Shown here in pieces: positions 1 to 5,976 of a stretch of DNA of 7,074 nt. This stretch comes from an uncultured Pedobacter sp. (GTDB taxonomy: Bacteria > Bacteroidota > Bacteroidia > Sphingobacteriales > Sphingobacteriaceae): assembly GCA_946478755.1 (NCBI GenBank), contig CAMLDJ010000284.1:1-7074 (forward strand), in the 5' to 3' direction. Positions within the stretch are counted from its first letter, which is position 1, and each line of letters starts with the position of its first letter. The translations under genes and the position numbers were made by a program. The notes below the pieces were generated by a model. That model did no database searches, had not been told where the DNA came from, and saw only the letters and a program-made list of their open reading frames with translations.

Positions 1-505
1 GGTAGCCCAATGGCCAGGTAAGCGTATAAATATGGCCTCTTTCTTTATCTATAGTCATCGTGAGCAACCCTTCACCCTCCGGAGCAATAGCCAGATCTTC
101 AAATGTACCGGCAAACAGATCGTAAGCGACGATATGCCCACCAGGGTATAACTGGTAGCCATCAGGGGCTGTTTTATGAATCCGTTCCATATCATCTATC
201 ATTTCATAGACGCCTACATGGGTAACAAAATACAGCTTACCATTACACTCATAGAAGCGGACATGGCTCTTCCCTTGTGGAATAGCCTTGCTGTCCTTCT
301 CACCGCATACTTCGGTCAGATCGGCCAGCAGTGCCGTTTGATCCGTTTCGGGATCATATACATAAATTTTTCCGCCGGTATCATAAGATTCAGAGGAAAG
401 CACGTAATAGATCCGGCCATCGCTGGCCGCTGATAGCGCATTATAAGTGTCGTGTGCCAGTTCAAATCCGGAGTAGTATTGTTTTGCGGTTAGGGTATTG
501 TTCAT
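1..505 (-). CDS. Beta-propeller-like protein of unknown function (3' end outside window)
   Basis: The frame is open from the ATG at 505 to the window edge, giving 168 visible residues with the C-terminus missing. An in-frame TAA lies 15 to 13 bases upstream of this ATG, so no longer N-terminus is possible. Two blade-like repeats are visible. The first has DGRIYYVL (about residues 29-36) followed by GGKIYVYDPETDQ (44-56). The second has NGKLYFVTHVG (88-98) followed by GGHIVAYDLFAG (122-133), and a third begins at RGHIYTLTWP (156-165). The pattern 'G-x-I/L-Y ... YD-x-x-T/A-G' is typical of WD40/NHL/PQQ-like propellers. No signal peptide, lipobox or membrane segment is seen, unlike the four genes before it. 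It starts 41 bases after the amidohydrolase stop and is probably the next gene of that operon. I do not recognise a named family, and a binding or enzymatic role cannot be assigned. The coding call is strong; the fold is inferred. Confidence 0.85.
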   Translation of the reverse strand, partial: MNNTLTAKQYYSGFELAHDTYNALSAASDGRIYYVLSSESYDTGGKIYVYDPETDQTALLADLTEVCGEKDSKAIPQGKSHVRFYECNGKLYFVTHVGVYEMIDDMERIHKTAPDGYQLYPGGHIVAYDLFAGTFEDLAIAPEGEGLLTMTIDKERGHIYTLTWPLGY

Positions 506-546
506 TATTAAATCTTGTTAGGGTACGCTGCGCTCATTAACCAGTT

Positions 547-1527
547 TTACAACCGGAAGAGTTTTTTTGCATTGTGGTATAAAATTTTCCGTTCTGCTTT
601 TTTATCTGGGGCGAGTTTTCGGATCTCCGCGATAATTTTAGCGCCGAAACAATTGTCGATATGCCCGGTGATATCGGTACAATCGCTGCCAAATAGCAGC
701 TTGTCCTGATGTTTTTCAATAAACAGACGTGCATGGTCTTCATCCCGGGTCATTGAATTTAAACCTGAACCGGCCGACAGATCGCCGTAGATGTTGTCAT
801 AATTACTCAACAACTCATCTGTTAGTCCACCCGGCGTAACCTTTGTTTTCGGATAGAGCACCTTTTGATCGACATGGTTCTTATCAATGTTTGCCCACCA
901 GGTTTGCGAGTGCCCAATAAAGTTTACTTTAGGATATTTCTCCAGCATTTTATGGAAGCGCTCCAATCCGTAATTATACATTTCATACTGCCAATGCATC
1001 AATACGGGTACATTATAGGCTTGTGCCAGCTGATAAATCCTTTGCATTTCCGGCGAATCACATTCCACGCCAAACTTTGATTCACCAATTACTGAGGCGC
1101 CAAGTTTTAAATACTTTTCGATCTCTTCAATTGCTTCCGGCAGATCGGGCACTTCGTTTGCCCCAAAAAGGAATTCCTTGGGATACTTTTTCGCCAGGCC
1201 ATAACAAATGGTATTGCCAGTTGCCTTAGCCTGCAGGCCGTTACCTTTTCCAAAATGAGTAGAAGCGGTGTTAACCGGCCTGCCCGAAGGCAAAAGAATG
1301 GTGGTGGTGATGCCCATTGCCCGTTGATGTGCAAGCAGCATTGCATTGGTCCGCCCCATATAATCAGTATGCTGGTGGATATCAATGATAGGTTCTGCAA
1401 ACAGCAGTGAAACAGGACTGGCCTGTAATCTAAGGGCCGTTCCGGCAAGCAACAAACTTGTGCCGGCAAGGAACTGCCGTCGGGATAGTTGTATTGTTTT
1501 TTTAGGGGCCATAAACTTTAGATTCAT
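547..1527 (-). CDS. Tat-exported metal-dependent amidohydrolase (Amidohydro_2, TIM-barrel)
   Basis: This is a 326-residue protein. The N-terminus has a twin-arginine signal, SRRQFLAG (15-22), followed by a hydrophobic stretch to about residue 34, so export in folded form to the periplasm is likely. The mature part matches the amidohydrolase family 2 (PF04909) plan: the metal-binding HxH in IDIHQHTD (His51, His53), a conserved segment GESKFG (148-153), His178 in VLMHW, His206 in FIGHS, and the probable catalytic or metal Asp282 in LLFGSDC. Relatives include hydrolases, hydratases and decarboxylases of the ACMSD type, so the reaction cannot be fixed. All expected ligands are present and I see no damage. 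Two starts are possible: the ATG at 1527, with AAGAG directly abutting it, and the ATG at 1512, which gives a shorter leader that still includes the RR motif. The gene begins 15 bases after the upstream ceramidase-fold gene, consistent with co-transcription. Confidence 0.92.
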   Translation of the reverse strand: MNLKFMAPKKTIQLSRRQFLAGTSLLLAGTALRLQASPVSLLFAEPIIDIHQHTDYMGRTNAMLLAHQRAMGITTTILLPSGRPVNTASTHFGKGNGLQAKATGNTICYGLAKKYPKEFLFGANEVPDLPEAIEEIEKYLKLGASVIGESKFGVECDSPEMQRIYQLAQAYNVPVLMHWQYEMYNYGLERFHKMLEKYPKVNFIGHSQTWWANIDKNHVDQKVLYPKTKVTPGGLTDELLSNYDNIYGDLSAGSGLNSMTRDEDHARLFIEKHQDKLLFGSDCTDITGHIDNCFGAKIIAEIRKLAPDKKAERKILYHNAKKLFRL

Positions 1528-1542
1528 CTCTTGTGAGGAACA

Positions 1543-2925
1543 TTATTTTACCATTTTTAAGGCGCCGGCTTTTTCGCACTGCGCAATTACTTCATTCAGG
1601 ATTTTGGTTTCGATGGTCACATCCCATTTTGAGGGCAGTCCATAAACCATTCTCGCGGCATCACCTTCGTAGCCCCCCTCCTGTAATATAGAACAGGAAG
1701 GAATATAGGTCATCACGTCATTGCAGTACCCGAGCACAAAAGCATTCTGGCCCAGCATCTGCTTGATTTTTATAGCATACTCTATAGTAAGCTCGCCACC
1801 AAGGCCGACGACAGGTAAGTCACCCAGCATCCATACCTGTACCGGGTAAGGGTACGCCCTTGCCAGCTGTTCCCCATTTTTCAGTTTCGTCAGCATGCGT
1901 TCTGCCCATCGCTTTTGATAGGCAACAGCTGAGGTCTTGCTGATTTTATCGAGTTCATCGGGTGTTGGAGGCGGCGCCAAGGGCAGACTTATTTCCGAGT
2001 AGGCCGTAGCCAGGCTGGATGGCAATTTATGCATGTCTTCCTCAAGTACACGATCAACCGCAGCTGCAAGTTCACGGCCGTATTGTTTGGCAAGTGGCAC
2101 TGTATGGCGTGGCAAAGGATTCTGGTCGGCGCCGGCACCCTGAAAAAACATAGCTGTAACGCCGGGATGTGATTTTTCAAGCTCGAGCTGGGCAAACCCT
2201 ACGTAGTCGCCCGACCATTGGTAGCCATCCAGAACGGTAGGATGACAGGCATAGCCAAAAGTCACTGCCTTCAGATCGCCCTTTTTATCCAGGACTTTGA
2301 TCACCGGCACAGCGTAATCATTTGGTCCCTGTAGTTCGGTAACTTTTGTTAGCGTTGCCACCGGATTGTTGCGACGGTTAACCTGGAATCTGGTTACTCC
2401 GTTTTGCGCGTATAGGGAGGCCGCTTCCATTTTCCCCAGTGCGTCACCTACAAGTTTAACAATGTCATTTTCCAGTACCTCTGAATACTTCCTGATCCGG
2501 TCCAGCTGCTCGGTATCCAGCACGTAAATATCAGATAAAGCATGCTGTAAAACAGGGCCGGAATGGGTGTGCGAGCTATTTAACAGGATCTGATCACGCC
2601 CCAAACCATATTTGGTCTGGATGCGGTCCCTGATGTGGTCGGATACCTCTTTGGGCAATCCAAGCAGATCAGTGGCAACCAATACAGCCTTTTTACCGTT
2701 GGCATCTTCCAGAGCTAGTGCCTTAGCCCAGAGATCATGGAGGGTACCCTCGGAAGGGTGGGTCCGAACAGCAAAGCCTGCCATTGCCATAGGCTGTTTA
2801 GGGGTAATGACCATCCGTGCAATGCCAGCCTTCCATCCGGCCGTGCTTTGGTGCTTATTTTGCGCTTGTATCGCATTTAAACAGATAAAGCAAAGGAAGA
2901 TTAAAATCAAAACTGTTCTTTTCAT
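1543..2925 (-). CDS. Secreted ceramidase-fold protein 2 (neutral/alkaline ceramidase superfamily, probably not a ceramidase)
   Basis: This is a 460-residue protein with a Sec signal peptide: positive start MKR, hydrophobic core VLILIFLCFICL, and probable cleavage after Ala21 in AIQA. The rest resembles the N-terminal catalytic domain of neutral/alkaline ceramidases (PF04734) without the C-terminal Ig-like domain of true ceramidases. The family landmarks are SSHTHSGP (117-124; His119, His121), YACHPT (His228), GLGGELT (Glu378) and NDVMTYIPS (402-410), followed by GGYEG (417-421). These correspond to the expected zinc site. The serine nucleophile motif of characterised ceramidases (GDVSPN type) is replaced by GAGADQNP (263-270), which has no serine, so acyl-sphingosine hydrolysis by the classical route is unlikely. 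The substrate is unknown. The ATG overlaps the aminotransferase stop as ATGA and has a purine-rich site just before it, suggesting translational coupling. It is a diverged paralogue of the gene at 4392-5765. Confidence 0.9.
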   Translation of the reverse strand: MKRTVLILIFLCFICLNAIQAQNKHQSTAGWKAGIARMVITPKQPMAMAGFAVRTHPSEGTLHDLWAKALALEDANGKKAVLVATDLLGLPKEVSDHIRDRIQTKYGLGRDQILLNSSHTHSGPVLQHALSDIYVLDTEQLDRIRKYSEVLENDIVKLVGDALGKMEAASLYAQNGVTRFQVNRRNNPVATLTKVTELQGPNDYAVPVIKVLDKKGDLKAVTFGYACHPTVLDGYQWSGDYVGFAQLELEKSHPGVTAMFFQGAGADQNPLPRHTVPLAKQYGRELAAAVDRVLEEDMHKLPSSLATAYSEISLPLAPPPTPDELDKISKTSAVAYQKRWAERMLTKLKNGEQLARAYPYPVQVWMLGDLPVVGLGGELTIEYAIKIKQMLGQNAFVLGYCNDVMTYIPSCSILQEGGYEGDAARMVYGLPSKWDVTIETKILNEVIAQCEKAGALKMVK

Positions 2926-4340
2926 CCTTTTCCGACTTTACTTAGCTGACCTGAATTCTTATGAATTTTCGCAATTGCAGCGGCAATATCGTCCATATCC
3001 GATTTTGTACCGAGCAGCAGGTTCTGCGTAAACCATACCGCTTCTTCTTTACAAAGAATATCGTTATTTGGACATTTGTTTTCCTGGAGATACTTCTCGT
3101 AATCCAATTCCTGCTGGCTATACATCCTTTTAAAGTTTTTAGATTCAAATGCCTGTTTAATGAAAGGCATTTCCATCAGCGGGGTATAGCCACTTGAGCA
3201 TGGAACGCCTTCGGCGCGCAATGCTTTAAGAAACTCCGTTCTGGACAAGCCATTAAATGCCTGCTTCTGATACCTGAAAGGGAAGAGGTGAAAAGCGCAC
3301 CTGTTTACTTTATCGTATAATTTGTAAGGGATGATGCCGGGGATCTTCTCTATCTGTGATTTTAAATAGGCTGCATTTTCATTCCGCGTTGTCGTTTGCT
3401 CATCCAACTTTTTCAGCAGTGAAAGACCGATGGCAGAGGCATATTCGGTGGTACGTACTTTGGTGCCCAGCATGGTAGCACCGACATTTATCGCTCCCGC
3501 AGCTGTTCCATAGGGATAACCATATTGCTGATACGAGAAACACTTGTCCATGAATTGTTCATCATTGCTTACGATTGCGCCGGCTTCGCCAATGGGTAGA
3601 TTTTTAGAGTTCTGGAAACTGAAGCATCCCGCATGGCCGATGGTGCCTACTTTTTTGTGATCATATTCCGCTAAATGTGCCTGACAAGCATCTTCCAGCA
3701 CAATGAGCTGGTGTTTTTTGGCAATCGCCATGATCCGGTCCATATCGGCAGGCAGACCTAAAATATGAACGGGCAATATGGCTTTTGTGCGTGGCGTAAT
3801 TTTAGCTTCAATTTTATCAGGATCTATCTGAAAAGTCTCCCGATCAACATCTGCAAAAACAGGAATGGCACCATTTAAAAGTACTGCAGAAATGGTAGCA
3901 ATGACTGTGTATGGAGGCACGATCACCTCATCGCCGGCACCGATATCGAATTGGTTCAAGGCTACAATTAAGGCATTTGTGCCATTTGCAACTGTTAAGC
4001 TACGTTTTACGCCCAGTGTTTTGGCCCATTCCTTTTCAAATTCAGCAGATACAGAGGCGCGGGACCAAACACCACTTCGAAGTACATCTGTTACCCGTTT
4101 TTCGTCGGTTTCCGGGTTCCACATCGGCCATTTTGGCCATGCTTTTGTTCTTAATGGTTTCCCGCCAAGGATTGCTGGCTTTTCACCGCCAGCGGCATCA
4201 AATACGTTAAGTATCCCATTACTTTTTTCTCCTGCCATGGTTAATGAAGGACTAAGCACCAAGCCCGCAGCAAAAAGTCCTGTCGACTTAATGAAGGTTC
4301 TCCGGGCGTTCAGGTTTTTTTTGTGTGTATTTGTTTTCAT
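2922..4340 (-). CDS. Tat-exported DegT/DnrJ/EryC1/StrS-family PLP aminotransferase
   Basis: This is a 472-residue protein. It has a twin-arginine leader ARRTFIKS (12-19), a hydrophobic region to about 31 and a likely cleavage site after Ala36 in LTMA. The mature part is a full-length fold-type I sugar aminotransferase: the GGKPLRTKAWPKWP entry segment (59-72), ANGTNAL (118-124) for the PLP phosphate, the core VPPYTVIATISAVL (141-154), LEDACQA (215-221) with Asp217 for the pyridine nitrogen, and SFQNSKNLPIGEAG (241-254) with Lys246 as the Schiff-base lysine. All key PLP residues are present, so it should be active. Family members interconvert a keto sugar or inosose and its amine, usually with glutamate or glutamine as partner; most are cytoplasmic and often act on nucleotide sugars. 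Export would exclude the usual nucleotide-sugar substrates. The gene lies 51 bases after one ceramidase-fold gene and overlaps the next by 4 bases. The substrate and the direction of the reaction are unknown. Confidence 0.95.
   Translation of the reverse strand: MKTNTHKKNLNARRTFIKSTGLFAAGLVLSPSLTMAGEKSNGILNVFDAAGGEKPAILGGKPLRTKAWPKWPMWNPETDEKRVTDVLRSGVWSRASVSAEFEKEWAKTLGVKRSLTVANGTNALIVALNQFDIGAGDEVIVPPYTVIATISAVLLNGAIPVFADVDRETFQIDPDKIEAKITPRTKAILPVHILGLPADMDRIMAIAKKHQLIVLEDACQAHLAEYDHKKVGTIGHAGCFSFQNSKNLPIGEAGAIVSNDEQFMDKCFSYQQYGYPYGTAAGAINVGATMLGTKVRTTEYASAIGLSLLKKLDEQTTTRNENAAYLKSQIEKIPGIIPYKLYDKVNRCAFHLFPFRYQKQAFNGLSRTEFLKALRAEGVPCSSGYTPLMEMPFIKQAFESKNFKRMYSQQELDYEKYLQENKCPNNDILCKEEAVWFTQNLLLGTKSDMDDIAAAIAKIHKNSGQLSKVGKG
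2926..2933 (-). promoter_or_regulatory. Purine-rich ribosome binding site inside the aminotransferase end
   Basis: On the minus strand GGAAAAGG directly precedes the ATG at 2925, within the last codons of the aminotransferase. It is one of the few Shine-Dalgarno-like sequences in the window, and with the ATGA overlap it supports translational coupling of the aminotransferase and the second ceramidase-fold gene. The spacing to the ATG is shorter than usual. Confidence 0.4.
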
Positions 4341-4391
4341 GAGAATTGGATTGGTTTTATCGGTTGATAACTGGTTGAGTTAAGGTCAGGC

Positions 4392-5765
4392 CTAATTTTT
4401 TAAAAGCTTTTGGATCGCCTTCATTAGGGTTTTCTCAATTTCAGGATTCGCAGCAGAAGCCTGCCCCGCCTCATAGCCCCCCTGCCGATATCCTTCTTCA
4501 TTACAAATATAGCCTGGTGCATAATCGCCATAGCCGGCAACAGCTACAAAAAGGTCTTTACGAAAGGCCTTAGCCGCCAGCTGATATTCAATAAACGGTT
4601 CCCCAGGCAAATGAACAATGCGTGCATTGCCCAGCTTAAGGCAGGTAAGGTTGATCTTTTTACCGGCTTGCTGTCTGCGCAATAAAACCAGCTTAGACAT
4701 GTTGTTGGCCAGAAAGACAGGTGTTTCAGTTTTCATCTTTTGCTCCATACTGGCCACATCGTCTTTTAAGGGTATGGTTATGGGCTCGATCGTCCAGCCC
4801 ACTTGTGTAGCATCGATGGGTTCACGTTTGGTGGAGTCCCAGGCGCGTTTCATCCCATCCGCGAGCCTTTGCGCGAGGATCATTCTATTGACTTTCGAGC
4901 CATCATTGTACTTGCCAGCGGTGATGTTGCCCCCGGCTCCGTTAAAATGAATGTGAAGTGCCTCGGGAACGGCTAGTTGACGCATAAATCTGGCAATTCC
5001 CGGAAAATCAGGATTGGCTACGCCGGTCCGGTAATAACTTTGCGGATGCGTGGCATAATAACTCAATACCGCTATCGGCTTATCTTTATTCCAGAAACTA
5101 ATAAGCGATACCATCGGATCTATTAAGCCTTCAGGTTCGGCCCTGATAGCAGAATCCTTAGTGGCTGAGGTACGGCTGGCACGGACAAGCCCGTTGGCTC
5201 CGACGATCCTGCGATTTGAGGAAACTTTGTATACCCTGGCAGAACCAAGCCCCAAATGGGTGACCGGTTGGATATTAGTTAGTGAATTCTTTACCGCAAT
5301 TTCTAAACGGCGAATGACTTCACGTGAAAAACTTCCGTCAAAACTTAAAGGCTTCAGTCCCGCCGCGATGAGGATACGCTCAGCGCCGAAATCGGATGTC
5401 GGCGCATCATGCTGATGAATAGCATGTAATGCCACACGTTCCGGAGTGGTGCCCGCGGCGTTCGCAATGGCCGTTTTAAATTCATCCTGACTATCGTTGG
5501 AGATTCCGATCCAATCTACAGAACAAACTACGATCGGCTTTCCGGCACCGGTCAGCACAAAGCCTTTGGCCCTCAAACCTAAATCCCAGGAATTGATCAT
5601 CGGATCATAGGTGAGATGACTGCCAACAGGAGGAGTAGCGTCAACGTCAAAAGTGGTCAGCCCTAATTGTGCCTGGTTATTGTGCTTTAATGAATCAGTA
5701 GTTTTTGCTAAAACTTTATTGTTTAACAATACGACGATCATAAAAAGTATTATCCGGAACTTCAT
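4392..5765 (-). CDS. Secreted ceramidase-fold protein 1 (neutral/alkaline ceramidase superfamily, probably not a ceramidase)
   Basis: This is a 457-residue protein counted from the ATG at 5765. An in-frame TTG at 5774 would add three residues, but the ATG gives a cleaner signal peptide: MKFR, a hydrophobic core IILFMIVVLL, and cleavage after Ala20 in KVLA. The zinc-site landmarks of the ceramidase superfamily are present: HAIHQHDAP (His117 and His119 of the HxH), YATHPQ (His240), LPGEP (Glu389) and GYGDYAPGY (411-419) with two tyrosines, followed by EEGYRQGGYE (423-432). The classical GDVSPN nucleophile motif is replaced by NGAGGNITAGKY (275-286), so the usual serine is absent. The C-terminal Ig-like domain of true ceramidases is also missing. 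It has nearly the same length as its paralogue at 1543-2925, but the motifs have clearly diverged, which suggests different substrates. It is the first gene of the compact operon, preceded by 211 bases of non-coding DNA with a possible promoter. A zinc-dependent amidase role is an inference. Confidence 0.9.
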   Translation of the reverse strand: MKFRIILFMIVVLLNNKVLAKTTDSLKHNNQAQLGLTTFDVDATPPVGSHLTYDPMINSWDLGLRAKGFVLTGAGKPIVVCSVDWIGISNDSQDEFKTAIANAAGTTPERVALHAIHQHDAPTSDFGAERILIAAGLKPLSFDGSFSREVIRRLEIAVKNSLTNIQPVTHLGLGSARVYKVSSNRRIVGANGLVRASRTSATKDSAIRAEPEGLIDPMVSLISFWNKDKPIAVLSYYATHPQSYYRTGVANPDFPGIARFMRQLAVPEALHIHFNGAGGNITAGKYNDGSKVNRMILAQRLADGMKRAWDSTKREPIDATQVGWTIEPITIPLKDDVASMEQKMKTETPVFLANNMSKLVLLRRQQAGKKINLTCLKLGNARIVHLPGEPFIEYQLAAKAFRKDLFVAVAGYGDYAPGYICNEEGYRQGGYEAGQASAANPEIEKTLMKAIQKLLKN

Positions 5766-5780
5766 AGTAAACAAGTTTAA

Positions 5781-5830
5781 TTACGGTATCGGTTTAACTA
5801 AATTACGAATTTATGGGTACGTTACCGTAA
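5781..5830. promoter_or_regulatory. Long inverted repeat, candidate operator pair upstream of the operon
   Basis: The + strand arm TTACGGTATCG (5781-5791) is matched by CGTTACCGTAA (5820-5830). They are reverse complements at 10 of 11 positions, with an 8-base perfect core (TTACGGTA / TACCGTAA). The arms are 39 bases apart centre to centre and flank the candidate -7 box. The second arm also lies in a short palindrome, GGTA-CGT-TACC, at 5816-5826. The repeat sits 15 bases upstream of the ATG at 5765. Two sites bracketing a promoter suggest binding of a transcription factor, possibly of the LacI type. The regulator is not in the window. The repeat is seen; the operator role is inferred. Confidence 0.45.
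5798..5805 (-). promoter_or_regulatory. Candidate Bacteroidota -7 promoter element
   Basis: Read on the minus strand the sequence is TAATTTAG, a 7 of 8 match to the Bacteroidota primary-sigma -7 consensus TAnnTTTG. It ends 32 bases before the ATG at 5765. No clear TTTG -33 element lies at the right distance; the nearest candidate is a T run followed by ACGG, about 22 bases upstream. A start about 7 bases downstream would fall beside the proximal arm of the inverted repeat. Weak on its own in AT-rich DNA; the position supports it. Confidence 0.3.
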
Positions 5831-5858
5831 AAAAATGATATTTATTCCTAATAATTTG

Positions 5859-5877
5859 AAAAAGGCTTCTAAAACCT
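5859..5877 (-). terminator. Weak intrinsic terminator-like hairpin after the GH109-type gene
   Basis: On the minus strand AGGTTT (5877-5872) can pair with AAGCCT (5868-5863) around a TAG loop, with one G-U pair, and a run of T follows at 5863-5859. It lies about 100 bases after the GH109 stop codon. The stem is short and low in GC, so termination may be partial. Confidence 0.3.
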
Positions 5878-5933
5878 GCTTAAAACGCACTTTTTCCAAT
5901 TTTGCAATAAAAATAATACATCAGATCGTGATG

Positions 5934-5957
5934 CTTTTGAGCTTAATGCTTCAAAAG
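5934..5957 (-). other. Hairpin just downstream of the GH109-type gene
   Basis: CTTTTG (5934-5939) pairs with CAAAAG (5952-5957), continued by AGC (5940-5942) with GCT (5948-5950), a single bulged base at 5951 and a five-base loop. That is nine base pairs, starting 19 bases after the stop codon at 5977. No T tract follows on the minus strand, so a classical intrinsic terminator is not supported; transcript-end protection or chance are alternatives. Confidence 0.3.
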
Positions 5958-5976
5958 TCGAAGTGTCAGAATGTTT

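Noticed and set aside
176..433. An 85-residue + strand open frame at the left end
   Set aside because: It is antisense to the propeller-like gene, whose repeated blade motifs give far better support for the minus strand.
506..540. A nine-codon frame (MSAAYPNKI) between the amidohydrolase stop and the propeller start
   Set aside because: It is too short, has no ribosome site, and shows no rare-codon or repeat pattern pointing to a leader peptide or attenuator.
1107..1469. A 120-residue minus-strand frame inside the amidohydrolase
   Set aside because: It is out of frame with the amidohydrolase, which has all metal-binding motifs; the alternative translation is Cys/Arg/Leu-rich and resembles no family.
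2612..3031. A 139-residue open frame on the + strand across the aminotransferase and ceramidase-fold junction
   Set aside because: It is antisense to two well-supported genes, has no domain or plausible ribosome site, and spans their overlap by chance.
4357..4370. Short inverted repeat TTATC-GGTT-GATAA upstream of the aminotransferase
   Set aside because: Five-base AT-rich arms in a 51-base gap are expected by chance and no T tract follows on the minus strand.
3865..4383. A 172-residue open frame on the + strand opposite the aminotransferase
   Set aside because: It lies wholly antisense to a strong, full-length aminotransferase and shows no recognisable domain; its composition follows from the opposite coding frame.
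5766..5774. TTG start three codons upstream of the first ceramidase-fold gene
   Set aside because: The ATG at 5765 gives a standard signal peptide start (MKFR), and no ribosome site favours the TTG.
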